Shown: positions 27,252 through 36,588, counted from the stretch's first letter. The stretch is 64,000 bases of DNA from Chryseobacterium gallinarum (GCF_001021975.1 NZ_CP009928.1:3600001-3664000); one strand, 5' to 3'. Notes: generated from the sequence alone by a model not told the origin. A program made the numbers and translations.

Positions 27252-27878
27252 TTATCTTACTTTTAAAAGGGCTTCCTCATATTTTCTTTCGACGGCAGAC
27301 CAGTCTAATACAGACCAGAAAGCATCCAGATAATCTGCTCTTTTATTCTGGTAGTTTAAATAATAGGCATGTTCCCATACATCTATTCCAAGGATAGGAA
27401 AACCTCTGTTTACCTGCAGGACATCCATCATAGGATTATCCTGGTTAGGGGTAGAACTTATTGCCAGAGAACCGTTGAACTTTACGAACAGCCAGACCCA
27501 TCCGGAACCAAATTGAGCAAGCCCTGCTTTCTTCATTTCAGCTTTAAGGTTTTCCAGGCTGCCAAAAGTTGTAGTTATAGCTTCACCAAGTTCACCTTCA
27601 GGACTGAGTTTAGGCTGTGGCGAAAGAATTTCCCAGAATAGAGAATGGTTGTAGTGACCTCCGCCATTATTTCTTACAGCCGGACTATACTCGCTTATCC
27701 GCTGTAAAAGGGAATCCAGATCCGGATCAACTTCATTGGTTTGTGATAAAGCAGCATTCAGATTATCCACATAAGCCTGATGATGGCGCTGATGGTGAAT
27801 GGTCATCGTTTCCGTATCAATAAATGGAATAAGAGCATCATAAGCATAAGGAAGCTGAGGTAATGTAAATAGTTTCAT
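27252..27878 (-). CDS. Fe/Mn superoxide dismutase
   Basis: This 208-aa enzyme converts superoxide to hydrogen peroxide and oxygen. Metal ligands are visible: His28 (MTIHHQRHHQAY), the histidine of GGGHYNHSLFW, and the aspartate and histidine of DVWEHAYYLNYQNKRADYL. There is no signal peptide, so it is cytoplasmic. It is the first gene of an operon with DUF2480 and a flavin reductase. Its promoter -33 box lies inside a long palindrome also found before the divergent SufR-like regulator, so it is probably repressed or activated by it. Fe or Mn preference cannot be told. Confidence 0.96.
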   Translation of the reverse strand: MKLFTLPQLPYAYDALIPFIDTETMTIHHQRHHQAYVDNLNAALSQTNEVDPDLDSLLQRISEYSPAVRNNGGGHYNHSLFWEILSPQPKLSPEGELGEAITTTFGSLENLKAEMKKAGLAQFGSGWVWLFVKFNGSLAISSTPNQDNPMMDVLQVNRGFPILGIDVWEHAYYLNYQNKRADYLDAFWSVLDWSAVERKYEEALLKVR

Positions 27879-27904
27879 TGCATTTATTTTTGATTAATAT
27901 AGAA

Positions 27905-27934
27905 CAAAGGTAATAATATATTTAAATAAAACAA
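27905..27934 (-). promoter_or_regulatory. Promoter of the superoxide dismutase operon
   Basis: On the minus strand TTG (27934-27932) and TACCTTTG (27912-27905) are exactly 19 bp apart, a perfect Bacteroidota promoter, ending 26 bp before the ATG. The TTG box is inside the palindrome at 27925-27952. Confidence 0.78.
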
Positions 27935-27952
27935 CTAAATAGTTGTTTTATT
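27925..27952. promoter_or_regulatory. Palindromic operator over the SOD promoter
   Basis: Two 13-bp perfect inverted arms (27925-27937 and 27940-27952; core ACAACTA..TAGTTGT) are separated by 2 bp. They cover the -33 box of the superoxide dismutase promoter. The left arm is repeated exactly before the SufR-like gene (28045-28058). Confidence 0.75.
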
Positions 27953-28027
27953 GTGAAGGTCATGTTATAGCTAATTAATTGAAAATTATCAAATTATCTC
28001 CATATCTTAAAGATTATAGAAAATGAC

Positions 28028-28068
28028 TATCTTTGTTGTTGAAAAATAAAACAACTAAAATATTGTAA
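28028..28068 (+). promoter_or_regulatory. -7 element and second operator copy before the SufR-like gene
   Basis: TATCTTTG (28028-28035) fits the -7 consensus. Immediately downstream, 28045-28058 is identical over 14 bp to the left arm of the SOD operator, followed by a weaker right half (ATATTGT). The site lies between promoter and ATG (28071), the position expected for autorepression. Confidence 0.6.
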
Positions 28069-28070
28069 AA

Positions 28071-28691
28071 ATGAAGAAACCGGCTGCAGACCGCATTTTG
28101 ATGTTTCTGAAGATGAGAGGAGAAGCCACTTCACTTCTTATCGCTGAAGAGCTGTCCATTACAAAGGAAGGTGCACGAAAGCATTTACTGAATCTTGCTC
28201 AGGAAGGTCTGATAGAATCTACTGTAAAAAATGAAGGTGTTGGCCGTCCTTCCACCTATTATATACTTACCCCTAAAGGTCTTTCGCAATTTCCGGATAC
28301 CCATGCGGAAGTAACGGTTCAGCTTCTCAGGTCTGTCAAAAACCTTTTAGGTGAAAACGCATTGGATCTTCTGATCAGTGACCGGGAAAAGAATACTCAT
28401 GAACGGTATGAAATAGTACTCTCCCGGGCAAATTCCTTGGAAGAGCGTTTGAATGCCCTTGCTGAAATACGGAGCAGGGAAGGCTATATGGCAGAATGGA
28501 AAAAAGAAGGAAATGAATATTTCCTGATAGAAAACCATTGCCCGATATGTGCTGCGGCTACAGAGTGCCAGGGATTCTGCCGTGCAGAATTGTCCAATTT
28601 TCAATCGTTGATCGGAAAAGAATATACAGTAGAAAGGGTAGATCATATTATTTCCGGAGGGCAGCGTTGTGTCTATAGAATTACACCGTAG
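28071..28691 (+). CDS. SufR-like winged-helix regulator with a cysteine cluster motif
   Basis: This 206-aa protein (COG2345-type) has an N-terminal winged helix (RILMFLKMRGEATSLLIAEE, then KEGARKHLLNLAQEGLIE and GVGRPSTYY as the wing). The C-terminal part carries C-x2-C-x5-C-x3-C (CPICAAATECQGFC, about residues 162-175), as in SufR-type sensors that bind an Fe-S cluster. It is divergent from the superoxide dismutase operon and has copies of the same operator before both genes. I infer that it senses oxidative stress or Fe-S status and controls both transcripts. Cluster binding is not proven by sequence. Confidence 0.85.
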   Translation: MKKPAADRILMFLKMRGEATSLLIAEELSITKEGARKHLLNLAQEGLIESTVKNEGVGRPSTYYILTPKGLSQFPDTHAEVTVQLLRSVKNLLGENALDLLISDREKNTHERYEIVLSRANSLEERLNALAEIRSREGYMAEWKKEGNEYFLIENHCPICAAATECQGFCRAELSNFQSLIGKEYTVERVDHIISGGQRCVYRITP

Positions 28692-28715
28692 TTTTGATAA
28701 TCTGATTCCGGGCAG

Positions 28716-29345
28716 CTAATATTTTGTCAGGATTTCCATCAGCACCAGTATGGAAATAAGTTTTTTAGAAGACTTGTATTCAGGACTGAGTTGTTCCCGG
28801 ATTTCCCCAAGTGCCTTACTGAGCTTATTGCTTACCGTTTTATTGCTTATTCCCAGTGCTTCTGCTGTTTCGTTCACAGACATATTTTTCCGTATCCTCA
28901 TATCATACACCAGTTGTTCGGTGGAAGGAAGTTGTGAAACTACCTTGTCGATCATCAGTAATAGAGAGGAAATTTCATTTTCTTCGAGAATTTCAAAATA
29001 TTCGGTATCGGTTATCTCTACTTCTTCAGGAGAGGTGAATTCATCAATGCTCAATGTTGGTGAAGCTTTTTTAAGGCTGTTGTAATAATCCAGGATCCTG
29101 TAATGAAGATGGCGGATCAGGTAGCCTTTAGCGCTTTCCGATTCATCCGTTTGTATGGTATCTGTGTTTTCCAGAATTTTTATCCAAAGGTTTTGAAGCA
29201 GTTCTTCAGAGATTTCCTTGTCTTTGGTCCTCACAAAAACAAAACTGTACAGGGAGTCCCAATATCGTTCATAAAGCAGCATAAATGCAGGACGGTCGCC
29301 TGATTTTATTTTCTTTAATAAAGTGGAGTCTGTTAGGTTCATCAT
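28716..29345 (-). CDS. ECF sigma factor (FecI-like, sigma-70 family)
   Basis: This 209-aa protein has region 2 at residues 15-85 (FMLLYERYWDSLYSFVFVRT, then EELLQNLWIKI) and region 4 HTH at about 145-195 (MSVNETAEALGISNKTVSNK). It directs RNA polymerase to promoters controlled by a cell-surface signal. The C-terminal tail ends in a hydrophobic stretch (LISILVLMEILTKY) seen in many Bacteroidota ECF factors. It is divergent from the FecR gene rather than upstream in the same operon, which is less usual. Its 3' end faces the SufR-like gene with only 24 bp between. Confidence 0.93.
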   Translation of the reverse strand: MMNLTDSTLLKKIKSGDRPAFMLLYERYWDSLYSFVFVRTKDKEISEELLQNLWIKILENTDTIQTDESESAKGYLIRHLHYRILDYYNSLKKASPTLSIDEFTSPEEVEITDTEYFEILEENEISSLLLMIDKVVSQLPSTEQLVYDMRIRKNMSVNETAEALGISNKTVSNKLSKALGEIREQLSPEYKSSKKLISILVLMEILTKY

Positions 29346-29582
29346 ACTCTGACAAAATTACCTAAAGGAAAATTAACTTTTTGTGAACTTTAGTTATGGT
29401 AAGGTTAAATATTTCTGGAAAATGAAGGCTTGAATATGAATTTAATGTTGAGTAAATGTAAAATAGGTTAAAAATGATTGGAATTTTGGCTTTAATATAA
29501 ACGGAACGTTAAGAACCGGACAGGGAAGTTTTTCAATTTCACAGTTTTATAGATAGAGTATCTGTGAATACGATGAATATTT

Positions 29583-30524
29583 ATGAAACGGTTAAACAAT
29601 AAAAATATCAAAACTTTTGTTTTCAGACTTTGGGAACGGGAGGTTTCGGAAGATAAAATTTCCGAAAAGGAAAAAGAAACTTTAAAACACTGGAGGCTCC
29701 TTGCAGAAAAAGATCTGGATACCCATCATAGAAGAGAATCTAAAGAGAGGGTACTATCTGCTCTGGAACATTATTTTGCTGAAAAACCCCGTCATATAAA
29801 AAGTTTAAAACAAAGCGCCTACAGAATAGCGGCGGCTATTGTGATACTATTGACATTGGGGAGCTTTTTTACTTATACCATTTTCTTTAAGCCTGATGTT
29901 TATATGGCAGTATCCGGAAACCGGACTGTTCATCTTAAGGACGGATCTGTGGTAACTTTATTACCCGGTGCAGAGCTTACGGTAGCTCAATCATTTCCTG
30001 CTTCTACCAGGGTTGTTGATCTGAAAGGTGATGCCATATTCTCCGTTGCAAAATCAAAATCACATCCTTTTATAGTCTATGCTGAAGGCTTCAGTACCAA
30101 AGTCCTGGGAACGGTATTTAAGGTTTCACAATCCGGAAAGAAAAAATCCGTGGACCTTTATGAAGGTAAAGTAGCCGTATCTACTGAAGGAGTACCGGTT
30201 TCTTACCTGAAACCTAATCAGAAATGGACCAACCTGGGGATTGCCCGCACCACGGCTATTATTTCTTTTGCTCCCTCTGAAACGTCAGGGAAGCAATTTC
30301 CCGAACTTTTGTCTTTAAGCTTTAATGATGTTTCTGTAAAAGATGTTATTACCATTCTGGAAGGAAATTACAGCATAAAGATATATTACCCTAAAGAAAT
30401 TGAAAGTAAAAAGATCACTGCTGACTTCACAGGAGGAACAGCCGCAGAAAATATTGAATCGCTGGCCTTTATATTAGGAATGGAAGTCCAGAAAAAAGAA
30501 AACATCTATACTTTGAAAAAATAG
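29583..30524 (+). CDS. FecR-family anti-sigma regulator
   Basis: This 313-aa protein has an N-terminal cytoplasmic helical segment (residues 1-80) expected to bind the sigma factor and one transmembrane helix (IAAAIVILLTLGSFFTYTIF). The periplasmic FecR domain contains HLKDGSVVTLLPGAEL, DLKGDAIFSV, HPFIVYAEG and VLGTVFKV. The C-terminal DUF4974-type domain (LSFNDVSVKDVITILEGNY) resembles an STN fold and contacts the TonB receptor. It passes the receptor signal to the divergent ECF sigma factor. It is followed 65 bp later by its receptor gene. Confidence 0.94.
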   Translation: MKRLNNKNIKTFVFRLWEREVSEDKISEKEKETLKHWRLLAEKDLDTHHRRESKERVLSALEHYFAEKPRHIKSLKQSAYRIAAAIVILLTLGSFFTYTIFFKPDVYMAVSGNRTVHLKDGSVVTLLPGAELTVAQSFPASTRVVDLKGDAIFSVAKSKSHPFIVYAEGFSTKVLGTVFKVSQSGKKKSVDLYEGKVAVSTEGVPVSYLKPNQKWTNLGIARTTAIISFAPSETSGKQFPELLSLSFNDVSVKDVITILEGNYSIKIYYPKEIESKKITADFTGGTAAENIESLAFILGMEVQKKENIYTLKK

Positions 30525-30589
30525 ATCCCCTTTAGTAATCAACATAAAAATAATAATCAGATAACCTTATCAAAAAGAGAACGCAACGT

Positions 30590-33500
30590 ATGAAAAGTTT
30601 GAAATGTGGTCTTACCATAGCAGCATTGTTTTTTACTGTCACAGCAGAAGCCCAGGAATTGGTCCGGAAAGTATCATTTTCCGTACCGGCAAGCAAGCCA
30701 TTAATTGAAGTTCTGGAAGAGTTTGCCGGAAAAACCGGGATGAGGCTAGCTTATTCAAAACAGGATATTAAAGAGCTTAAAGTAAAAGGGGTAAAATGCG
30801 AAAACTCCTCCATCAGCAGCTGCCTGAAAGACATCACTAACGGACTTCCTGTTATTTTCCGCCTGAATGGTGACCTTATTTCAATAAAATATGAGAACCC
30901 GGATGTTTCGGTACCGGGAAACGGACGTATATCCGGGAAAATTGTTGATGAAGTGGGAAGACCTGTTGCCGGTGCAGAGGTTCGTATTGCTCAGAAAACT
31001 ATAATAACTGATAATAACGGGGATTTTACCATAGATCTTCCTTCAGGGCTCTATACTCTTACCATAAAAGCACCAAGATATAATCCGCTCAGGGTAGAAA
31101 AGCTATCTGTTACTAATAAAGAAACCAATACCGTTTCATTCGCATTGAATCCGGCTTCCGATAAAATTACAGACATTAAAGAGGTGGTGGTGACAGCAAC
31201 CCGGAAGGCCGACACGCAGGCAGGATTACTGGCCCAGCAAAAAAAAGCCGCCCAGATGAGTGACGGAATTTCGGCCGAACAAATCTCAAAAACACCGGAT
31301 AATGACATAGGCGGAACATTAAAAAGAGTAACCGGAATTACCACTATAGATAATAAGTATGTTGTGGTACGCTCAATGGGAGAACGCTGGAATACAGCCG
31401 CAATGGATGGCATCAACCTACCCAGCACCGAAGCATATAACCAGAATTTTTCTTTCGATATTATTCCTACCGCCATGGTGGAAAGTGTTGTGGTGAGTAA
31501 ATCTGCCACTCCTGATATGAATGCCAATTTTGCAGGAGGTTATGTGGAGGTAAGAACTAAAGATATTCCTAACGAAAACTTTACAACAGTAACCTTGGGT
31601 ACTTCCTATAATGACCAGTCGGCATTTAAAGAATTTCTGACCCGTAAACGGGGAAGATATGATTATTTCGGGTATGATGACGGAACAAGGGATTTCCCGA
31701 AAGGACTCGAAGCAATGAGTGTGAGCAATCCTATGTTCTTTGAACAATCCAAACAGTTTACGAATGATAATTTCACCACTTATAAAACAAAAGGTGATAT
31801 GGGATCAAACATTCAGCTGGCATTAGGAAGAACATATCGCCTTGCCAACAACAATAAATGGGGTTTTGCCGGTGCTTTTGTCATTCGGAACGAACAGAAC
31901 AAACTGAATATTGATCATACCGGAAGAGGAAACTGGCTGGATACGACGGGGCCTTTGGACGCCAATGGACAAATTCCTTTTTATGACTTTAAAAATAAAG
32001 GGGCATCCTATCAGTATAACTCTACGGTGGCAGGAATGCTTAATTTCGGTTTGCAGCTTAATAAAAGCAGGATCTCTTTCCGGAACTCCTATACCCATAT
32101 CTATGACAATACCCTGACAAGAATCACGGGATGGAACGAATATACCGGTGGAAGTGGTTTGCCATCCAATGCAGAAGCTTCCTATCATTACTTTTATAAT
32201 GGTATCATCCCTGATAATGATCCTTCAAAAATCAAATCTTTAGATAAACCTTTTACAGGGAATACGGACTATCCGGTTTACCAGATGTTTTTGCAGAATA
32301 AACTGGAAGGTAGCCATAAGACAGGGAATATGGAAATTAACTGGTTTGCTGCCAGGACCGGGGTTTCCTCAGATACCAAAGATTATACGCTGCACCAGAC
32401 ATTATACAATTTTATAGGCCGTGAAATCCTTAGCTATCATGAGGTTAATAATTCCTCAAGTGATTTTGCAAGAGGATATATCATGAGTAAAGAAACAGAT
32501 TACAACTACGGTGCATCTTTCAAATGGAGTTTTGATCGGGAGCTATTTAAAAATGATATTAAAATAGGCTATGCCGGGGCATCCAAAACCAATACGAATC
32601 AACAGCAAAAGTTTTTACTCAGGGTGGATGAAAACAGAAATGTCCCCAACAGTAAAATTTTACAAATGTACGGGGCACTCTCTGATTGGTTTGATGGCTC
32701 TCATTATGCTCCCGGAGGAATAGGGTGGCAAACCAGACCGCTCTATAAAAATGAAAAATATGAAGGTAAAGTAGAGCAGCATGCCATGTATGTAATGTTT
32801 GATAACCGCTGGAAAAATAATTTCAGGTTAGTATGGGGGGTACGGGCAGAATATTTCAAATATGATCTGGTTTCCCAGCAGCTTGATCCCGGTGACTCAC
32901 GCAATGTCAATAAACCGGGAGTAGATGACCAACCCTGGCAATGGATGCCTTCTGCCAATTTTACCTATAGCCCTACCAATAAAATCAATCTGAGGCTGGC
33001 ATATAATAAAACGGTAATCCGGCCTCAATTTAATGAAAGAATTGGATTGCCCTATTTTGACCCTATTGCCAATGGGCATATTTACAATACGGAAATGGTG
33101 TCCTCTGTAGTGAATAATTATGACTTTAAATTTGAATGGTTTCCGGGGCTGGGAGAAATTTTTTCTGCAGGAATCTACTATAAAAATATAGATCACCCCA
33201 TTGAGCGTGAAGGCTATCTTTCCAGTGAAGGAAATCTTTACCTGTATAATGGGAACTCAAAAAATGCAAAGCTGAAGGGACTTGAAGTGGAAATACGGAA
33301 GAATTTAGGTTTCATTGCAGAGAATTCGATTCTATCGGATCTTTTTATCAGTGGGAATTTCACCTATAACGATACTAAAGTCATTGCCTTTAAAGACAGG
33401 GAAAAAACAGGAGACGGGGATGCCACCTATGAAGTAGCCAGGCCCTTGTACGGACAGACTCCTTATGCATACAACATGGGGCTCATGTATGACGGAGAAA

Positions 33501-33874
33501 GGCTTGGGTTAAGCTTTCTTTATAATGCCAAGGGCGATCAGTATATCACTGTAGGTTACTCTTTCAACGGGGAGGAAATACAGCGCCCCTATGCCGTAGC
33601 AGATGGGCAGATTTCTTATAAGTTCCTGAGAAACCGGAATCTGGAAGTGAAATTAAACGTCAGAAATCTTTTTAACAGGGTAAAGGAATACTATAACAAT
33701 TTTAATTCTTACGTAGCCAGGAAAGACGGAGGCGGAAGTAATCTGGAAACAGAAAGAGAATCCATGGAATTATTACCTGGAGCTACAAACAAATACGATA
33801 AGAATATTGATAAAATCTTATTCCGGGCCTATAGCGGAAGAATGTTTGGTTTGAGTGTGAATTATACATTTTAA
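30590..33874 (+). CDS. TonB-dependent receptor with STN signalling domain
   Basis: This 1094-aa outer-membrane protein has a signal peptide (ends TAEAQ) and an STN domain (residues 30-95, FAGKTGMRLAYSKQDIKELK) that talks to FecR. A CarboxypepD_reg domain (112-185, GRISGKIVDEVGRPVAGAEV), a plug (ISAEQISKTPDNDIGGTLKR; NANFAGGYVEVRTKD) and a 22-strand barrel end in FGLSVNYTF. It imports a large substrate with TonB energy and also reports its presence. No partner SusD lipoprotein follows; instead there are a beta-helix-like lipoprotein and a T9SS protein. The substrate is unknown. Confidence 0.95.
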   Translation: MKSLKCGLTIAALFFTVTAEAQELVRKVSFSVPASKPLIEVLEEFAGKTGMRLAYSKQDIKELKVKGVKCENSSISSCLKDITNGLPVIFRLNGDLISIKYENPDVSVPGNGRISGKIVDEVGRPVAGAEVRIAQKTIITDNNGDFTIDLPSGLYTLTIKAPRYNPLRVEKLSVTNKETNTVSFALNPASDKITDIKEVVVTATRKADTQAGLLAQQKKAAQMSDGISAEQISKTPDNDIGGTLKRVTGITTIDNKYVVVRSMGERWNTAAMDGINLPSTEAYNQNFSFDIIPTAMVESVVVSKSATPDMNANFAGGYVEVRTKDIPNENFTTVTLGTSYNDQSAFKEFLTRKRGRYDYFGYDDGTRDFPKGLEAMSVSNPMFFEQSKQFTNDNFTTYKTKGDMGSNIQLALGRTYRLANNNKWGFAGAFVIRNEQNKLNIDHTGRGNWLDTTGPLDANGQIPFYDFKNKGASYQYNSTVAGMLNFGLQLNKSRISFRNSYTHIYDNTLTRITGWNEYTGGSGLPSNAEASYHYFYNGIIPDNDPSKIKSLDKPFTGNTDYPVYQMFLQNKLEGSHKTGNMEINWFAARTGVSSDTKDYTLHQTLYNFIGREILSYHEVNNSSSDFARGYIMSKETDYNYGASFKWSFDRELFKNDIKIGYAGASKTNTNQQQKFLLRVDENRNVPNSKILQMYGALSDWFDGSHYAPGGIGWQTRPLYKNEKYEGKVEQHAMYVMFDNRWKNNFRLVWGVRAEYFKYDLVSQQLDPGDSRNVNKPGVDDQPWQWMPSANFTYSPTNKINLRLAYNKTVIRPQFNERIGLPYFDPIANGHIYNTEMVSSVVNNYDFKFEWFPGLGEIFSAGIYYKNIDHPIEREGYLSSEGNLYLYNGNSKNAKLKGLEVEIRKNLGFIAENSILSDLFISGNFTYNDTKVIAFKDREKTGDGDATYEVARPLYGQTPYAYNMGLMYDGERLGLSFLYNAKGDQYITVGYSFNGEEIQRPYAVADGQISYKFLRNRNLEVKLNVRNLFNRVKEYYNNFNSYVARKDGGGSNLETERESMELLPGATNKYDKNIDKILFRAYSGRMFGLSVNYTF

Positions 33875-34167
33875 CCTGCAAAAAAATAAATTAAGAGCTC
33901 TTGATAGAGAAGCGTACAGGTTTCGGAATCCTGATAAGAGCCGGATTGATACTGATGATGCGCACAGCAGTACCGGATCAGCTAAACCGAACACTATTGT
34001 CTTTTCCCGGGCAGTAGTGGCAAAGAAGGGAACTCAGGCAGGCCAGCTCCTCCTGGTCTGCAGGATGAAAACAATAACCAAATCGCAGAAATATAGAGGC
34101 GGATATTTCTGAATATTAAAAATTTCCGGCCATAAAATAAATGCCGGATCTATCAAAAATTATAACA
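33875..34167. other. Unexplained gap between TonB receptor and lipoprotein
   Basis: About 290 bp, richer in G+C than other gaps here. One forward frame stays open from the receptor's end to about 34113 without an ATG (for example KSRIDTDDAHSSTGSAKP) and does not look like a known protein. A 6-bp hairpin TCCGGC/GCCGGA (34126-34131 with 34143-34148) lies 19 bp before the lipoprotein ATG and could affect its translation. No promoter or riboswitch was recognised. Confidence 0.35.
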
Positions 34168-35466
34168 ATGAAAAGATTAACCCTAATCGCAGCTGCTGCA
34201 TTATCTCTTACAGCTTGCCAAAATGATCATTTGGCAGATTCTTCGACACCCTTCGAAATGAAGCCTACTTCAGCTGAATACCTTACAGCTTCTTCACTAC
34301 CTGTGACTACAGTAAGTGGTCCGATTACTTCTGATACTACCTGGAGCGGAGTAATAGAAATTGATGGTACCGTAGCCGTTAAAAACGGAGCAACACTTAC
34401 CATCCAGCCCGGTACTTTTATCAAAGCAAAGCCTAATGCAATAGGTGAAGGTTCAGGAATTCTGGTGATTACCAAGACAGGTAAAATCAATGCTACCGGA
34501 ACAGAAACCCAGCCGATTGTTTTCACAAGTTACAAACTATTGGATGGAAATGAAGATACAACTGCTTCTCCCGGGGATTTCGGAGGAGTGATCCTTTTAG
34601 GGGATGCTCCTACCAATGTTCCTTCTACCACAACAATTGAAGGTCTGACCGGTAGCGATTACTATTTCGGAGGAACCAACCCTTCTCATAATGCAGGAAT
34701 CATGAAATATGTACGTATTGAATTTGCAGGCTATGATTTCGTTGGAGCAAACTCAGGAAATGAAGTGAATGCCTTATCATTAGGAGGTGTAGGAAACGGC
34801 ACAACGCTGGATCATATCCAGGTATCTTACGGTCAGGACGATTCTTTCGAATTTTTCGGAGGAACTGTAAATGCATCCAACCTGATTTCTTTCGCAGCGG
34901 AAGATGATAATTTTGACTTTGATAACGGATATACAGGAACAATTACATGTGCCCTTTCTTTGGCTGATTACAATTCTGCACATACGGTAAGCGGAGGAAG
35001 CCCTGATTCTAACGGTATCGAATTGGATAACAATGCTACCGGTACAGCGACTTCATTGATTACCAATCCTGTTATTAATAACCTTACGATTGTAGGTCCT
35101 AAATTCGGTAACGCAGGACAAGGTGCTGCCTACGAAAACGGAATTCACATCAGAAGAAATGGTAAGCTGACATTACATAACGCTGTAGTTACAGGATATC
35201 CTGTGGGAATCAGGGTAGAAGGTACAGGTTCTGAGCTTTCTTCAGCTTCAACATTGGCTTCCATCCAGGTTCATGGCTTCACTACTTCCGTAATCGGAGC
35301 AGGTACGGCAGGAATACCGGCAACCAATCTCCTTACAGGAAATACTGCTGCATTGTGGGGCATGAGCCAGCCATTCTTTAACGAAGGAAGCTGGAATGTT
35401 TCCCCAAGAAACTGTGGCAACTTCCAGGGATCCTGGACAAAATACAATTTTACGGCTGTAGAATAA
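34168..35466 (+). CDS. Surface lipoprotein, beta-helix-like, in the TonB uptake locus
   Basis: This 432-aa lipoprotein has start ATG 34168 and lipobox SLTAC with cysteine at residue 17; the frame extends to an ATG at 34141, but that would precede the signal by nine residues. After a short linker come repeated strand/turn segments rich in G, N, T and D (LTIQPGTFIKA, GGVILLGDAPT, NALSLGGVGNG, TLDHIQVSYGQDD, FEFFGGTVNAS), as in right-handed parallel beta-helices. Such proteins commonly accompany TonB receptors in Bacteroidota and are often left unnamed. A substrate-capturing role beside the receptor is inferred. Confidence 0.78.
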   Translation: MKRLTLIAAAALSLTACQNDHLADSSTPFEMKPTSAEYLTASSLPVTTVSGPITSDTTWSGVIEIDGTVAVKNGATLTIQPGTFIKAKPNAIGEGSGILVITKTGKINATGTETQPIVFTSYKLLDGNEDTTASPGDFGGVILLGDAPTNVPSTTTIEGLTGSDYYFGGTNPSHNAGIMKYVRIEFAGYDFVGANSGNEVNALSLGGVGNGTTLDHIQVSYGQDDSFEFFGGTVNASNLISFAAEDDNFDFDNGYTGTITCALSLADYNSAHTVSGGSPDSNGIELDNNATGTATSLITNPVINNLTIVGPKFGNAGQGAAYENGIHIRRNGKLTLHNAVVTGYPVGIRVEGTGSELSSASTLASIQVHGFTTSVIGAGTAGIPATNLLTGNTAALWGMSQPFFNEGSWNVSPRNCGNFQGSWTKYNFTAVE

Positions 35467-35480
35467 TTAAAACTTTAAAA

Positions 35481-35520
35481 AGCAGGGAACAACGCACGCT
35501 GTTCCCTTGCTTTTATTTTC
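35481..35520 (+). terminator. Terminator after the beta-helix lipoprotein
   Basis: AGCAGGGAACA pairs with TGTTCCC-TGCT (one bulged T) around an 8-nt loop, followed by TTTTATTTTC. It lies 14 bp after the stop and 21 bp before the next ATG, so it probably reduces read-through into the T9SS gene. Confidence 0.82.
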
Positions 35521-35541
35521 AAAATCTTAATAATCAGTATT

Positions 35542-36465
35542 ATGAAAAAAATAATTTTATCATCTGTTTTGCTGGTATCTCACCTGGCTGCAGCGCAGTC
35601 TCTGGTATGGGGAAACTCCTTTGATACACCTGCTGATCTTCAGGGATGGACATTCCATGATCTGAACAATAACAACAACGGGTGGGTACAGGGACAGAAT
35701 ATTTACCACAATGGTACTTCTCTGGTCTACGGAACAGCAAATGTTCTGCGTCATTCCATCAGTCTGGTTCCAAGTGGCAGCGCAACAGGTTTTGCTACAG
35801 AAAATGACTGGATTATTTCTCCTCAGATTGATCTGACAGGTGCTGCAGGAACAATTACTTTAGCAGCTTATATCGGAAGACAGAGATCTTCCCATACTAT
35901 TGTTGCCAGAGATCTCTATATCTACGTAAGCACCCCGCAGAAAGAGGTTCCCGCTTTATCTGACTTTCAGGCAATGACCATAGATGCAGGGGGAAATGAT
36001 ATTCCAAGCCCTTATAAAATACAGGTAGGAGATTCTACCAACCCATTTCCGGCAGATCTTACCCAGTTTGTAGAATCCCTTGTAGACCTTTCCGCTTTTG
36101 CAGGAAAAAAAATCTATATCGGAATGTGGGCCAACAGAAAAGCAAACGGTAATAATATTCAGAATATCAATATTGATGAGATCGGTATTTATGCGACTTC
36201 GTTTTTAGGAATTAAGGAAGTAAAAAGAAACAAAAATTTAACACAAATAAAAGAAAATCCGGTACAGGATAATTTGCAGCTCCAGCTTAACCCTGCATTG
36301 AAAGAAAATACAGCCATTGTCAATATTTACAATATGGCAGGCCAGAAAGTCCTTAGTGTTCAGTATTCCAGGTCTATTCCTGTAGCCGGATTAACCGCAG
36401 GAACTTATATCGCAGAAATCACTGACGGAAAGACCGCGGAACAGTTGAAATTTATTAAAAAATAA
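35542..36465 (+). CDS. T9SS-secreted choice-of-anchor J (cleaved adhesin-type) protein
   Basis: This 307-aa protein has a signal peptide (MKKIILSSVLLVSHLAAAQ). The jelly-roll cleaved-adhesin/choice-of-anchor J domain spans residues 22-225: it starts with SFDTPADLQGWTFHD, includes ENDWIISPQIDL and ends with INIDEIGIYA. The C-terminal T9SS type A sorting domain includes ENPVQDNLQLQLNP and AGLTAGTYIAEI and ends in KFIKK. It is secreted or surface-anchored and may bind carbohydrate or protein. It belongs to the TonB uptake locus by position and orientation. Confidence 0.88.
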   Translation: MKKIILSSVLLVSHLAAAQSLVWGNSFDTPADLQGWTFHDLNNNNNGWVQGQNIYHNGTSLVYGTANVLRHSISLVPSGSATGFATENDWIISPQIDLTGAAGTITLAAYIGRQRSSHTIVARDLYIYVSTPQKEVPALSDFQAMTIDAGGNDIPSPYKIQVGDSTNPFPADLTQFVESLVDLSAFAGKKIYIGMWANRKANGNNIQNINIDEIGIYATSFLGIKEVKRNKNLTQIKENPVQDNLQLQLNPALKENTAIVNIYNMAGQKVLSVQYSRSIPVAGLTAGTYIAEITDGKTAEQLKFIKK

Positions 36466-36554
36466 TCATTCGTAAATGTACTTATAAATTGGATTACTGC
36501 CTTTACAAAGCAATTGTCCGGAACATATCCAAGTAGTTTTTTTATAATTGTTTT

Positions 36555-36588
36555 ATTGCCCTGCACTATTGGGCGGGGCAATATTTTT
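36555..36588 (+). terminator. Terminator after the choice-of-anchor J gene
   Basis: ATTGCCC pairs with GGGCAAT (an inner GCCC/GGGC pairing is also possible), followed by ATTTTT. It ends 30 bp before the next ATG. Confidence 0.7.

Noticed and set aside
33900..34080. Cobalamin-type riboswitch before the lipoprotein
   Set aside because: GGGAA and GCCACT-like pieces occur but in the wrong order and on opposite strands; no conserved core is visible.
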